Positions 7,442 to 17,047 of a stretch of 26,439 bases of DNA are shown here, one piece after another. How positions within the stretch are numbered: position 1 is the first letter of the stretch; every line of letters starts with the position of its first letter. The translations under genes were made by a program, and so were the position numbers. The DNA is from a virus. The notes under the pieces were generated by a model that was not told where the DNA came from, ran no database searches, and worked only from the letters and a program-made list of their open reading frames with translations. The DNA is taken from IMG/VR virus record IMGVR_UViG_3300049825_000796, positions 1 to 26,439 of that record. The stretch is one strand, 5' to 3'.

Positions 7442-10167
7442 CCCGGGACTTGGATCGCCCCGCTGCCGGGGCCGGGTTTCTTGGCCCGGGGGCGTTTGAA
7501 GCCGCGTTCCTTGTCGCGGAACTGGCGGTTGAGCCGTTGCATCTTCTTGCGCTGCTTCTGCGCCGCCTTGTAATCGTCGATGGATTTCAACCCGGCGAAG
7601 GCCGGATCATAGGGATCGCCGCCGTCGCGGCGGATCTTGTTGGCGAGCTGGCCTTCCTTGAAGGTCCGCAGCACGTTGCCGAAGTCCGGCGCCCGTTGCG
7701 GGATCAGCCCGCCGCCGGGTTCGCCGAAGAAATCGTTGCCGCTGTTCGTGCCTTGGGCAATGCGGCGGCCCTTGAAGCTCAGCTCCGCATTGGGATCGAC
7801 CAGGCGCTGGGCTTCGTCGAACAGCAGCCGCTGGGCGGCGTAACGCAGATACCACAGCGATGAGCCCGGCGTGTAGAGCGCCGCATATTTCACCGCGTCG
7901 CGCCCGAACTGCGATTTGCCGCTGCCCACCGCTTCCACCGTGTTGCCCGCCAGGAGGCCGAGGGTATCGGCGCCGAAGCCCACCACCGGCCCGGCGGCGG
8001 CGGCGTAGCGCGAGGCGCCGAAGCGGGAGTTGGCGGCGAACAAAAAATCGCCGAACAAGCCGAGCCCGCCGCCTTGCAGCATCGCCGCCAGCATGAATTT
8101 GGGCGAGTTCATCGGGCGCGGGTCCTTGCCGTTGGCCAGTTCCTTGAGCTGGATGGCGAGCGCCCCCATCACCGTCGTGGCGGTCACCAGATGCGCGGCA
8201 TAGCCAAGCTTGTTCCACGCCCCCTGTTGCGACGCGGCGCGCGCCACATGGGTGTGCATCAAGGTGACCGCGAAATTCTTATACATCAAGGTCGAGCGCA
8301 CCAGCTCGCCCGGAATGCTGCCGGGCCTGGCATCGCCCAGCACCGAGGCCTTGCCGAGCAGCGAGGCCGAGGGCACCGCGAATTCGGTTTCGCTCTGGAT
8401 CATGTCGAGCAGTTTGGTGGCCAGCTCGTCGGCGTGTTTGGGATCGAGATCGGCGCGGCGCATGAGATCGTCGGGGCGCAGGAACCCGCCTTTTTCCGGT
8501 GCGTAAATCGAGGTGGCGCGGATATGGTCCCAGTCCTCCGCCGTGATGTTGTAGTGTTTCAGCGCCCGTTGCAGTTCCTTGGACAATCCGCCATGGCCTT
8601 TGCCGGCGTTGTCGGCGAGCAGGCCCATGAACTCCATGCCGAAGGCCCAGCGCCCCGCCTGGGTCCAGGCCCCGAGGCCGGAGACGCGCAGGATGCCGTC
8701 CGACAGCCGCCGCGAGATTTCGCCCGACAGCTGCTCGCCGCTGTAGCGCATCTGGGTGGCGGCGATCGACGACCATTCCTCGGCGATCAAGCCGAGCCGC
8801 ACCGCCAGCTTGCGGTCTTCATGGCTGGCGGGATTGAGCAGCGCCATCTGCCGCGCCATCACCTTCCAATAGGGCAGGCCATTGTATTTCGCCGTCACCC
8901 GCTGGAAGCCCACGTCGGTGATGGCCGAGATGACGGCGGAGCCCAGTTGCGCCGCCGTCAGGGTTTGCCGCAACGCCACGAAGCCCCGGGCCCAGCGGCT
9001 GTTGACCGGCCGGTTGGCGCTGCCGATGTAGTGGTCATAGAGCGTTGCCAGCCCTTGTGTCTTGCTCTCCGCCCGGTTGAGCGGCGCATTGCCCGGCAGG
9101 GCGGCGGCCTGTTTCAAGGCGCGTTGCGTCAGGAAGGTCACCGTCGCGGACGGATTGGGGCCCATGGCCCGCATCGCGCCAATTTCGCGGGCGCTATCGT
9201 CGATGTGCGCCATCATCGCGTCGAAGGCGTCGCCCTGGCCGAACTTTTGCTGATACGCCAGCCAGCCCTCGGCATCGGCGAAATGCAGAATGCGGCTTTC
9301 CCGGTGACGGCTCGCAATCGGGCTGCCGCGTTGAAAATTCTTCGGCTCGCGCGTATCCCAGCCGCCGCTGCGGATGCCATCGTAAACGTCCCTGAGCAGG
9401 GCGTCGAACTGCCGATCGCCCATCGGCTTGCCGGTGGCGAAATCGAGCATCTTGGCGCGGTCGAGTTTGGGCGCGATCACGTCATGCCATTCTTCGAAGC
9501 TAGCCTTGCGCACCTTCAGCATGTTGTGGTTCTGCGGCAGTATCCAGCTGGAGAGTTTCGGAATGGCCCCGCCCAGCGCGTTGAACTGTTTCCGAAGCTG
9601 CTCCGCCGTCTCTTTCCACGCCGCCGCCATCTCGCGCGCCGCCGCGTTGCCCGTCGTCTCGCCGAAAATTTCCTTGACCACATCGAGCAGCCCCGCCTTG
9701 TCGCGGGCCCGCCCGAAGCTTTTGCGCCGGAAGCGGAACAACACGTCGTTCAGCGTTTGATGCGCCGCCGACTTGACGCGCCGCGCTTCCTGGACAGCGC
9801 CCCGGAAACCCAGTTCGCCCTGGCCGGTGGCGTCCACCACCGATCGCAACAACCCGAATTGATCCGCGAGCTTCAAGCGCTCCTGTGCCGCGTTAAGATT
9901 CTTGGCGATGCGGTCCTGGTCCAGCAGCTGTTGCAGCGCCGCGCGCCGCCTGAGATCGGCGTCGAATTGTGCCTGCTCCAGCGCGTCGATGCCGGCTTGC
10001 CGGGCGCCGCCCAGCGGGCCCTCGGCGTCGAAGCGTTCGCCTTCAATACGCGCGATGTCTTTCAGCAGCTTGCGGGCCCGGGCTTCGTCGAGCAGGCCCG
10101 CCGCCAAGGCGCGTTCGATGCAGGCCTTGCCCTTGCCGTTGCCGGTGGGCGGTTTCACGTCAGGCAT
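7438..10167 (-). CDS. Internal virion / DNA-ejection protein (gp16-like C-terminal part), 909 aa
   Basis: Very long protein in the slot of T7 gp16, after gp14- and gp15-like genes and before the tailspike. The first 170 residues are charged and helical (coiled-coil-like, rich in Ala/Arg/Glu). The middle contains a conserved-looking block around SWILPQNHNMLKV and EEWHDVIAPKLDRAKM. A mostly hydrophobic or amphipathic part (about 400-810) includes LRQTLTAAQLGSAVISAITD, LVTATTVMGALAIQL and Gly-rich stretches such as AAMLQGGGLGLFGDFLF. The C-terminus is strongly basic (KAAQKQRKKMQRLNRQ, KRPRAKKPG). Large size, amphipathic helices and a basic tail fit proteins ejected into the cell envelope ahead of DNA. 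No lytic transglycosylase motif was recognised. The ATG at 10167 overlaps the upstream gene by 13 nt. Confidence 0.75.
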   Translation of the reverse strand: MPDVKPPTGNGKGKACIERALAAGLLDEARARKLLKDIARIEGERFDAEGPLGGARQAGIDALEQAQFDADLRRRAALQQLLDQDRIAKNLNAAQERLKLADQFGLLRSVVDATGQGELGFRGAVQEARRVKSAAHQTLNDVLFRFRRKSFGRARDKAGLLDVVKEIFGETTGNAAAREMAAAWKETAEQLRKQFNALGGAIPKLSSWILPQNHNMLKVRKASFEEWHDVIAPKLDRAKMLDFATGKPMGDRQFDALLRDVYDGIRSGGWDTREPKNFQRGSPIASRHRESRILHFADAEGWLAYQQKFGQGDAFDAMMAHIDDSAREIGAMRAMGPNPSATVTFLTQRALKQAAALPGNAPLNRAESKTQGLATLYDHYIGSANRPVNSRWARGFVALRQTLTAAQLGSAVISAITDVGFQRVTAKYNGLPYWKVMARQMALLNPASHEDRKLAVRLGLIAEEWSSIAATQMRYSGEQLSGEISRRLSDGILRVSGLGAWTQAGRWAFGMEFMGLLADNAGKGHGGLSKELQRALKHYNITAEDWDHIRATSIYAPEKGGFLRPDDLMRRADLDPKHADELATKLLDMIQSETEFAVPSASLLGKASVLGDARPGSIPGELVRSTLMYKNFAVTLMHTHVARAASQQGAWNKLGYAAHLVTATTVMGALAIQLKELANGKDPRPMNSPKFMLAAMLQGGGLGLFGDFLFAANSRFGASRYAAAAGPVVGFGADTLGLLAGNTVEAVGSGKSQFGRDAVKYAALYTPGSSLWYLRYAAQRLLFDEAQRLVDPNAELSFKGRRIAQGTNSGNDFFGEPGGGLIPQRAPDFGNVLRTFKEGQLANKIRRDGGDPYDPAFAGLKSIDDYKAAQKQRKKMQRLNRQFRDKERGFKRPRAKKPGPGSGAIQVPG

Positions 10168-12188
10168 AGTTTGACACTCTCGAGGAAATCGCGGTCACGG
10201 GCGAAATCGGCCATCAGATCGTCGAATGTGGCGAATTCGCCATCGGTCGCCGCCAGCACCCCGGCATCGATCGCCTCGGGGTCCTCGGCCCGCCTGGCCG
10301 CCAGCTCGTCTTCATAGGCCGCCATTTCCTCGGCCCGTGCCGCATGGTCCAAGGGTTCCGGCACCTGCTCCAGATCGGCGGCCATACGGGCCGGATCGGG
10401 CAGGGGATCGGCGTCGCTTAAGGCTGGGCTGTCCGGTGCTGGCGCAGCGCCGCCAGCGTCTTGAGCTGGCTGGCCTTCTGGCGGAGATAGACCGTCTTGG
10501 CCGGATCGTCCTCCGCCTCCGCCGCCCGCTCCAGCGCCGCCGCGTTCCGCGTGAGCTCGGGAACTGTCAGGGAACGGAATGGCGTGGCCGTCGTCATAGG
10601 TGAGGTCCGGAAGTCCTTGCTCGGGGTTGGCATGATAGTCCTCCAGGATCGAACGTTCAAGCGCATCCGCCGCCGCCAGATCGGGCTCGGTCATCCGCAA
10701 TTCGGCGGCGCGGCGCTTGACGTGAGCGGGCAGGGGGTCGGTGACCGCATGGCTCACTTCGTCCAGCGTTTTGTTAATGTGATCGAGATTGGCGGTGTAG
10801 GCCGCCATTTCGTCCGCATGCACCGCGGCGGCATCCTGGTTGAACGGATAGACCCGCTGTCCCCGCTCGTTGCGGTCGATGGCGTCGAGCAGATCGGTTT
10901 CGGTGAGCTTCGAGGGATTGGGCCCGCTCGCGTCATGCAGATAGCCATGGTCGCGTGCCAACTCCAAGGCATCGGATAGGGTGATGCCGCCCTTGCGGGC
11001 CAGCCTGCCATAGAGATGCAGATCGCGCGCCTTGAGCTCGCCGCCCGTATCCTTGATGCCGCCGCGCCGCCGCAGGAATTCGACGATGTCCGGGTTTTCG
11101 TGGGTGACGCGTTTGGGCTTGGCCGAGGCCGCTTCGTCGAGCAGTTGCTGGCGCACCGGCGTGGTCAAGTCGAGGCCGGGTGGCGGGTCCTCGGCGAAAC
11201 GCGGCAACGGTTCGCCGCCGCGCACCGCTTGATCGGCCATGATGGTGCGGCGCACATGCTCGGCCTCGCCGGCGGGGGTTTCGGGCAGCGGGTTGTCCTC
11301 GGCCAATTGCGCCACGCCGTCGAGCGCATCGCGGGTGTCTCTCAGAGGTTTCGGCGCATCGCCCTCCGGGAACGCCCGGTCGAAGGCTTCGACCGCCTGC
11401 CGGGGCGTCACCAGTTTGCCGAGCCCGCGCGCCGCACCCTTGATGACGCCCGCCGTCGCAGCAGCGATCACCGTATCGGCGATCACCTGCGAGGCCTGAT
11501 CGCTGCCCGACAGCGGCTCCAGCCCCAGCTCGGTGCGCCAGCGGTTCTGAAACGGCAGCGCCGCTACCGAAGTGGCTCCGGCCAAGCCGCCCTCGATCGC
11601 CATGGTGGCGGCGATGCCGGTTTCGGGAGCGGCACCCAGCCCCGCCATCAACAAGGATGCGGGATCGGTCATGAAACCGCCCACGCCGCCCACCATCCGG
11701 GCAACACTGGCGCCGAACCCCGGCGAGCGTTGCGCCGTGTCGGCCTCTTGCGCGGCGGCGTCGAGCGTCAGTTCATGAGCGCGTTGCGTCAGTTCCGCGC
11801 CAGTGGCGATGTTTTGGCCGCGCCCTTGCGCCGTCAAGTCGGCCTTGAGGCGCTTCACCGCCTCTTCCTCGTTGGCATCGTTGAGCCGGTCAAGCTGGTA
11901 GAGATCGGGTGGGCCTTGGCTTAGCCCTGGGTCTTGCTCGCGGATCGCCGCATCCATGTAGGGCTTGATGGCGCTGCCGAAATCTTGCCCGGTCGCCTCT
12001 TCGATCTGTTTACGCCGCCGCTTGCGGGCCTCCAGCAACGCATTCCGCTTGGCCGTGATCGGCTGCTGATAGGCGCTGGCGTAATAGGCGGCGGTCAGAT
12101 TGTCGAGCAGCGAACCGTCCGGCCCGTAGCTCACCTCATCGCGCGGCGGCGCGCCCGGCGGCAGCTCTTCGAAGAACGGCCCATCCAT
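10155..12188 (-). CDS. Internal virion protein (gp16 N-terminal-part-like), 677 aa
   Basis: The start is the ATG at 12188 (TGATG overlap with the upstream stop); a GTG one codon earlier is equally possible. The N-terminal 150 residues are charged and helical (KRNALLEARKRRRKQIEEATG). Residues about 160-260 hold several hydrophobic Gly/Ala segments (VARMVGGVGGFMTDPASLLM, VIADTVIAAATAGVIKGA) that could insert into membranes. The C-terminal half is charged and low-complexity, with GGAGAGGGGGG, Pro/Asp-rich stretches and an acidic end (EMAAYEDELAARR, FDDLMADFARDRDF). I see no enzymatic motif. By position it belongs to the ejection core; with the 909-aa protein it may divide the job of the single 1318-aa T7 gp16. 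Lack of a recognised lysozyme-like domain is noted. Confidence 0.65.
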   Translation of the reverse strand: MDGPFFEELPPGAPPRDEVSYGPDGSLLDNLTAAYYASAYQQPITAKRNALLEARKRRRKQIEEATGQDFGSAIKPYMDAAIREQDPGLSQGPPDLYQLDRLNDANEEEAVKRLKADLTAQGRGQNIATGAELTQRAHELTLDAAAQEADTAQRSPGFGASVARMVGGVGGFMTDPASLLMAGLGAAPETGIAATMAIEGGLAGATSVAALPFQNRWRTELGLEPLSGSDQASQVIADTVIAAATAGVIKGAARGLGKLVTPRQAVEAFDRAFPEGDAPKPLRDTRDALDGVAQLAEDNPLPETPAGEAEHVRRTIMADQAVRGGEPLPRFAEDPPPGLDLTTPVRQQLLDEAASAKPKRVTHENPDIVEFLRRRGGIKDTGGELKARDLHLYGRLARKGGITLSDALELARDHGYLHDASGPNPSKLTETDLLDAIDRNERGQRVYPFNQDAAAVHADEMAAYTANLDHINKTLDEVSHAVTDPLPAHVKRRAAELRMTEPDLAAADALERSILEDYHANPEQGLPDLTYDDGHAIPFPDSSRAHAERGGAGAGGGGGGRSGQDGLSPPEGQPAQDAGGAAPAPDSPALSDADPLPDPARMAADLEQVPEPLDHAARAEEMAAYEDELAARRAEDPEAIDAGVLAATDGEFATFDDLMADFARDRDFLESVKLCLT

Positions 12189-14389
12189 CACGGCGTCTCG
12201 ATCGGCAGGATGCGGGTTTGATCCTTGGCCGGTGTCACGTCCGCCACATCCGACGGCGCAATCCGCGATTGGTCTTTCTGCGATGTGGGCGCGACCGGCG
12301 GCGGCTCCGGCACGCGCGATTGATCCTTGGGCGGCTTGACCTTCACCCGCTTCACATAGTGCCCGGCGCCCACATACCGCGCGCCCGGCTGATAGACGGC
12401 GGTTTCGGGGCGCACCGCCGGATCGCCCATGTCGAGTTCGTAGTAACCGCCGGTTTTCGCATCGACCAGATATTGCGCCGGGCCCGCAGCGGGATCGGTC
12501 ATCGACACGCGGTAACGGCCATAGGCCGATTGCACCAGCACCGCTTTTTTGACGTCCTCCGCCGTGGCCGGCATCACCTTGCCGGTCAAGGTCACATGGG
12601 CGGGCGGGTTTTTGCCCACCGCCGCCGCCGCCAGCTCTGCGTCGGTCACCGTGTCCAACGCGCTATCGAATTGGGTGGGCGTCATGTCCATCGGCAGCAT
12701 CACCGGCCGCCCGTTGCGCTTGTGAATGCCGCCGCCCTGTGGCGTGGCCCCCGCCGCTTCGTTCAGCGCCTTGGCATATTCCGCCGCGTCGAGCCCGACG
12801 ATGCCGCGATTGACCGCGCGTTCGGCATAAAGGGCCCGCCCCCCCGCGATCACCGAGGCGCGCGATTGCGACAGCCTGGCATCGAACAGCGATCCGATGG
12901 TCTCGGCTTCGACGACGCCCAATTCGGCATCGGCGGGCAAGGTCACGGCTTTATCGTCCAGCGCCTTTTGGCCCACGAAACCGCGCGCCGCGATATCCTT
13001 GCGTCCGCCGCCCCACGCCGCCAGGGCGGCGAGATGCGCTTCGGCTTGAGCGATGCCGCCCAGGTCGCGGAACATGCGGCTCGCGTCTTCGGCGCCGAAG
13101 CCGGTGATGGTGGATTGCATCAGGGCTTCCTTGCGGTCCGGGGCCGCATCCTTGAACGCCTGCGCCATGGATTGCCGCTCGTTGCCGGTCAGGAACACCG
13201 GCTTTTCCAGCCCGTAGAACTGCGCCACCATGCGCGCCGTCTTGGCCCGGGTGGCAATCGCCTCGGGAGTGGCGGAATTCCAGTCGAGCGGTTGTGCATC
13301 GACCAGGCCTTGATCCTGGGCGAAGCCGATGGGATCGGTGGCCAGGCGTTGCTGCATCTGCTTCACCATGCCGGAGCCGAAGGCCAGCGCCGCGTCGCGT
13401 TCCGGAGAATTTTTATCCGAGGTGCGCAACGCTTCGAGCCTGGCCATGGCCTCGGCCGGCGGCAGGCGCCCCAGGCGCTGCGCGAAACCCAGCCCCACCC
13501 CGGCGGCCGATGCGGCGGCGATGGCATTGGGATCGCCGCTCGCCTCCGCCATGCTTTGCAGCCCGGCCACCTGCTCGGCGCTGGGCAGCGCCTCTTCGTT
13601 CACCTGTTTGACCAGGTCCTCAAGGCCCTTGCGCAATTCGGCGTCGTTGGAGGCCGCGCGCAAGCGCCCGCTGTCGGCGAACTCCGCGTCCAATTGTTCC
13701 TGCGCCGCCGGATCGATATCTGGCGCGGCGCCCTCCTGGAGCAGCTTGCGCGCCGCCCCCGGATCGGCCTCGGCTTGCTTGCGCAGATATTCTTCCTGCG
13801 CCTTGCCCCGGAAGCGCTTCTTCAATTGATCGCCTTCTTCCGGCGTGATCCATCCGGATTTCACATGACGGTCGATATGGCGGGCCGCGACATTGGTGAC
13901 GGCGCGTTCGGCATCGGCGTCGCCGGCATCCGCCGCGTCGCGCGACAGCCCGTCCAGCACCTCGCCCAATTGGCTGCGCGCCGTGGGTTTGGCGCGTTCG
14001 AAGGCCCGGCGCTTGACGCTCCGCGCATAGGCCTGCTGCATCTGCGCCGTGTCGTCGTCGAAGGCCTGCGCCTCGCCGGGGTCGGTCAACTGCGGGCGCA
14101 GGTTTTCGCGCACCTGCTGGGTGCGCGCCACGAAGCGCTCGCCCACCGCGTCGAAATCGGTATCGGGGTCGGTGTCGGCCTCGCCCACGGCCTCGCGCAT
14201 CTGCCGGTGCGCCTCGCCCGCCGCTTGCGCCAGTTTCGAGGTCGAGCGCGCCAGCTCGATGACGTTGCCGAGGCCATGCGCCAGATCCGACAGCCCGCCG
14301 CCGATCGCTTCCGCCACCCCGCTCATGCGCGGCAGGTTGGGAACCTCGGGGATGCGGAGCGACGGTCCGATGGTGGTGATTTCCGGCAT
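12188..14389 (-). CDS. Internal virion protein (gp15-like), 733 aa
   Basis: Large soluble, mostly helical protein, close in length to T7 gp15 (747 aa) and in the same gene position. It starts at the ATG at 14389, 3 nt after the stop of the gp14-like gene. The N-terminal 450 residues are Ala/Glu/Asp/Arg-rich helices (VIELARSTSKLAQAAGEAHR, ARKLLQEGAAPDID). The region about 450-620 is mixed, and about 620-690 looks beta-rich (VHT-like strands, YGRYRVSMTD, GGYYELDMGD). The last 60 residues are a Pro/Lys-rich tail with three short repeats KDQSRV, KDQSRI and KDQTRI. I infer an ejection-core component that leaves the capsid during infection. No catalytic motif is visible. Confidence 0.7.
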   Translation of the reverse strand: MPEITTIGPSLRIPEVPNLPRMSGVAEAIGGGLSDLAHGLGNVIELARSTSKLAQAAGEAHRQMREAVGEADTDPDTDFDAVGERFVARTQQVRENLRPQLTDPGEAQAFDDDTAQMQQAYARSVKRRAFERAKPTARSQLGEVLDGLSRDAADAGDADAERAVTNVAARHIDRHVKSGWITPEEGDQLKKRFRGKAQEEYLRKQAEADPGAARKLLQEGAAPDIDPAAQEQLDAEFADSGRLRAASNDAELRKGLEDLVKQVNEEALPSAEQVAGLQSMAEASGDPNAIAAASAAGVGLGFAQRLGRLPPAEAMARLEALRTSDKNSPERDAALAFGSGMVKQMQQRLATDPIGFAQDQGLVDAQPLDWNSATPEAIATRAKTARMVAQFYGLEKPVFLTGNERQSMAQAFKDAAPDRKEALMQSTITGFGAEDASRMFRDLGGIAQAEAHLAALAAWGGGRKDIAARGFVGQKALDDKAVTLPADAELGVVEAETIGSLFDARLSQSRASVIAGGRALYAERAVNRGIVGLDAAEYAKALNEAAGATPQGGGIHKRNGRPVMLPMDMTPTQFDSALDTVTDAELAAAAVGKNPPAHVTLTGKVMPATAEDVKKAVLVQSAYGRYRVSMTDPAAGPAQYLVDAKTGGYYELDMGDPAVRPETAVYQPGARYVGAGHYVKRVKVKPPKDQSRVPEPPPVAPTSQKDQSRIAPSDVADVTPAKDQTRILPIETP
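12195..12335 (-). repeat. Three KDQ(S/T)R(V/I) repeats at a protein C-terminus
   Basis: Within the 3' end of the gp15-like gene, three copies of a short motif (K-D-Q-S/T-R-V/I) are separated by Pro-rich spacers of roughly 17-21 residues. They form a low-complexity tail that could be a docking segment. Confidence 0.7.
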
Positions 14390-14392
14390 GGC

Positions 14393-14824
14393 CTAGCCCA
14401 GCGCCGGAATGGGGCGCACCGCGCCCAGCAATTGACCGCCGGCGGAGAGTGCCGAACCGAACAGGCCGGCAGCGCCTTGCATCTTGTAGAGCCGCGCCTC
14501 GCTGTCCTTGGCTTCGCTGCGCATCTGGTAACCGGCCCGCGCGTACAGCGCATCGCGCTCGCCTTCGAGCCTGGAATAAAACGCCAGGTCGAGCGAACTA
14601 CCGGCCCCCAGGGCCCGCCCCGACGCGGCGATATCGACGGCCTGCTGGCCCAACGTGAGATCGTTGCGCCGCCGGATCGCGCCTTCTTCGAGCGCGCCCA
14701 TGGTGCGGATGCGCGTTGCCTCCTGGCGGGCCAGCGCCGCGTTGTACTTCGCCTGCTGCATGCCCATGACGCCCTGCGCCACCGACGCGGCGGCCCCCAG
14801 CACGCCAGCGATCGCCATGCACAT
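14393..14824 (-). CDS. Internal virion protein B (gp14-like), 143 aa
   Basis: The ATG at 14824 directly abuts the TAG of the tail-nozzle gene, with a strong AAGGAGG site 8 nt upstream inside that gene's last codons. The protein begins MCMAIAGVLGAAASVAQGVMG, the Ala/Gly-rich hydrophobic N-terminus with an early Cys typical of gp14-like proteins in podoviruses. A charged helix follows (QQAKYNAALARQEATRIRTM) and then a Gly/Ala-rich end. Length is somewhat below T7 gp14 (196 aa). It sits between the nozzle and the gp15-like protein, as in T7-type virions. It is expected to be ejected into the outer membrane early in infection (family knowledge). Confidence 0.75.
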   Translation of the reverse strand: MCMAIAGVLGAAASVAQGVMGMQQAKYNAALARQEATRIRTMGALEEGAIRRRNDLTLGQQAVDIAASGRALGAGSSLDLAFYSRLEGERDALYARAGYQMRSEAKDSEARLYKMQGAAGLFGSALSAGGQLLGAVRPIPALG

Positions 14825-17047
14825 CTAGGGGTCCTCCTTTTCGATGACGCGATCGGTGGCGAGGATTTCAAGCGCGAAGGCATCGTCGGTCCACAGATCG
14901 AGAAAATCTTCGCCGCTCCAATCGACATCGGCGAGGACATTGTCGACCGTCGACGCGATCGACAGCGCCGCCTGCGGCACCGGCGGCGACGGCGTCACCC
15001 GCTCCGCCAGATCGGGCTCGGAGATATCGCCCACGAACAGGTTTCCGAGGCCGATGGCGCGCAAGGCCAGTTCGCGGATGACACGGAGCCGCGCCTCGCC
15101 GGCGCCGTCCGGAAACTGCGCGGCGCTCGGCAACAGCCGCGCGTGCGCGCGGATGGGAAACCCCACCGTCACCCGGTCGCGGTGCTCGCCCAGCGTCGCA
15201 TCGAGAGAAATGCAGCCGCGCTCGTCGATCGTGTGCAGGCCTTCGTCGCCCTTGTCGCTCACCACGCCCACCAAGGCGCCCTTGAGATAGGCGAGGCCCG
15301 ACACCGAGGTGACGCCGCACTTCTCGACGCTGCGCTGGCAATCGAGATAGGGCTGTTTGGTGGGATCGGTGTCGCGCGCCTTGACGAAATAGGGCAGCAT
15401 GCGCTCGACGAAATAATGGGCGCGGCCGCACACCATGCGGCAGGTCTTGAGATAGAGATCGTCCTGGGCGGTCAAATGGTTGGGGATGACGCAAATGTCG
15501 AGCACCTTGCACTCCGTCATCGGGTGCAGGTGCCAGGCCCAGATTTCCTGCTTCGGATTGTAGGTGAAGCCGATCAGCTGGCCGTCGCGGTCGATCATCC
15601 ACACCACCCGGCGCGGATCGCGGGCGAAGGCCATGCGGGTGACGCCCGCCTGCGTCAGATGTTCCGACGGCAGCGAGCGGTCGTCGGTGTCGAAATCGTC
15701 GATCTGGTAATTGTACAGGGTCTCGAGCAGCCGCGTCGCGTCCTTGTTGATGTGCAGCACCGCCGCGCGGTCGCGCACCGGACGCACATTGGCGTTGCCG
15801 TTGGTGGTGGCGGGATTGATGGTCAGCGTCTGGGCGCTGATGCCGCCCGCCACGCTGGAGCCTTGCAGCGAATATTCCTCGCCCGACGTCCCCGCGAACA
15901 GGGTCTTGCCGCTCGACACCCACTGCACGTCGTTGGCCATGCCGGTCGAGGAGCCGAGAAGATCGGAAAACGCCTTGTCCGGGCCTTGGCCGGTGGTGAA
16001 ATCGGTGTAGTCATAGATGGTCGACGCCCAGAAGCGCGGGCCTCGCCACAGATACATGCGGTTCTGGTGAAGGTTGATCTTGCTGGGCCAGCCGTTGCGG
16101 TCGGAGAAGGCCTGCTCGCTCCAGCGCCACGAGCCGCCGGCGTCGTAGTCGCCGGGCACGAACTGGTCGGAGAATTCCTCGGGGATTTGAATTTTGACCA
16201 GGGCGCTGGCGGTGGCGCCGCCGGGGGCCACCGCGGTGATCTCGGCGATGCCGAAATCCTGCCGGATGAAGAGCCAGGTGCAGCCGCTGCCATGGGCCTT
16301 GACCCGGCCATCCTCATGCACCGGCGGCGAGGTGCCGCTGTTGAGGAGGCCGGCCGCGTTGTTCATCTGGCGGTAGAGGCGGCTGTTGTAGACCACATAG
16401 GCGCCGAAGCCGTAACCGGTGTCGGGTTGCCACAGCGGCCACACCCGTTGATCGCCGTCGCGGAATTTGATCTGCTCGCCCACCGCGAAATTGCCGAAGT
16501 TGAAACCATGCGCGGTCAGCGTCACGTTGCCGATAATGTTGTCGGTCGAGATGGTGTGGTTCTTGATGACGTTCTCGTCGGCGAAGGGCCGCACCCGGAA
16601 GGCGAATTCGGTCGATTGCCATTGCGCCGAACCGATGCGGCGCAACTGCCACAGGCCGCGCGCCGGGTGGGTGATCCACAGAAGGTTGCCGACGCGCTGC
16701 CACCACAGATCGTCGAAGTCGGCGGCCACATAGGGGGTGTTGGCCTGGTAGACGGCATTGCCCAGCTTCACCGCCGCCGTGTCGCGGTAGAAGCGCGCAT
16801 GGCCGTCGACGAGCTCGATCACATAGGCATCGCGTGCCCCGATCTGCATCGGGATCAGGCGCGATTTCTCCACCGTGGTGTTAACCCATTCGGTGGGCGG
16901 CCGCCGGGTCAGCCCGCCGCCGTCCTTGACCACCAGATTGCGGCACAGCGCCAGGCCGGTTTGATGCACCCGGTATTCGAAGCGGCCATAGAGGTCTTCG
17001 GAAATCTCGCCGGAGCCAAAACTGGTTTTGGAGGTTTGCTCTTTCAC
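14825..17047 (-). CDS. Tail nozzle protein (tail tubular protein B, gp12-like), 740 aa
   Basis: The start is the GTG at 17047, overlapping the gp11-like stop by 4 nt (GTGA); upstream in-frame sequence only re-reads that gene. The N-terminus carries the hallmark of nozzle and tail-stabilising proteins: FGSGEISEDLYGRFEYRVHQ, then LCRNLVVKDGGGLTRRPPT. The body is beta-propeller-like with repeated WxW/Gly turns, for example LWWQRVGNLLWITHPARGLW, RMYLWRGPRFWASTIYDYTD, VQWVSSGKTLFAGTSGEEYS and WAWHLHPM. The length is near T7 gp12 (794 aa). It would form the tip of the short tail beneath the gp11-like adaptor. Its last codons encode the ribosome-binding site of the gp14-like gene. Confidence 0.8.
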   Translation of the reverse strand: MKEQTSKTSFGSGEISEDLYGRFEYRVHQTGLALCRNLVVKDGGGLTRRPPTEWVNTTVEKSRLIPMQIGARDAYVIELVDGHARFYRDTAAVKLGNAVYQANTPYVAADFDDLWWQRVGNLLWITHPARGLWQLRRIGSAQWQSTEFAFRVRPFADENVIKNHTISTDNIIGNVTLTAHGFNFGNFAVGEQIKFRDGDQRVWPLWQPDTGYGFGAYVVYNSRLYRQMNNAAGLLNSGTSPPVHEDGRVKAHGSGCTWLFIRQDFGIAEITAVAPGGATASALVKIQIPEEFSDQFVPGDYDAGGSWRWSEQAFSDRNGWPSKINLHQNRMYLWRGPRFWASTIYDYTDFTTGQGPDKAFSDLLGSSTGMANDVQWVSSGKTLFAGTSGEEYSLQGSSVAGGISAQTLTINPATTNGNANVRPVRDRAAVLHINKDATRLLETLYNYQIDDFDTDDRSLPSEHLTQAGVTRMAFARDPRRVVWMIDRDGQLIGFTYNPKQEIWAWHLHPMTECKVLDICVIPNHLTAQDDLYLKTCRMVCGRAHYFVERMLPYFVKARDTDPTKQPYLDCQRSVEKCGVTSVSGLAYLKGALVGVVSDKGDEGLHTIDERGCISLDATLGEHRDRVTVGFPIRAHARLLPSAAQFPDGAGEARLRVIRELALRAIGLGNLFVGDISEPDLAERVTPSPPVPQAALSIASTVDNVLADVDWSGEDFLDLWTDDAFALEILATDRVIEKEDP

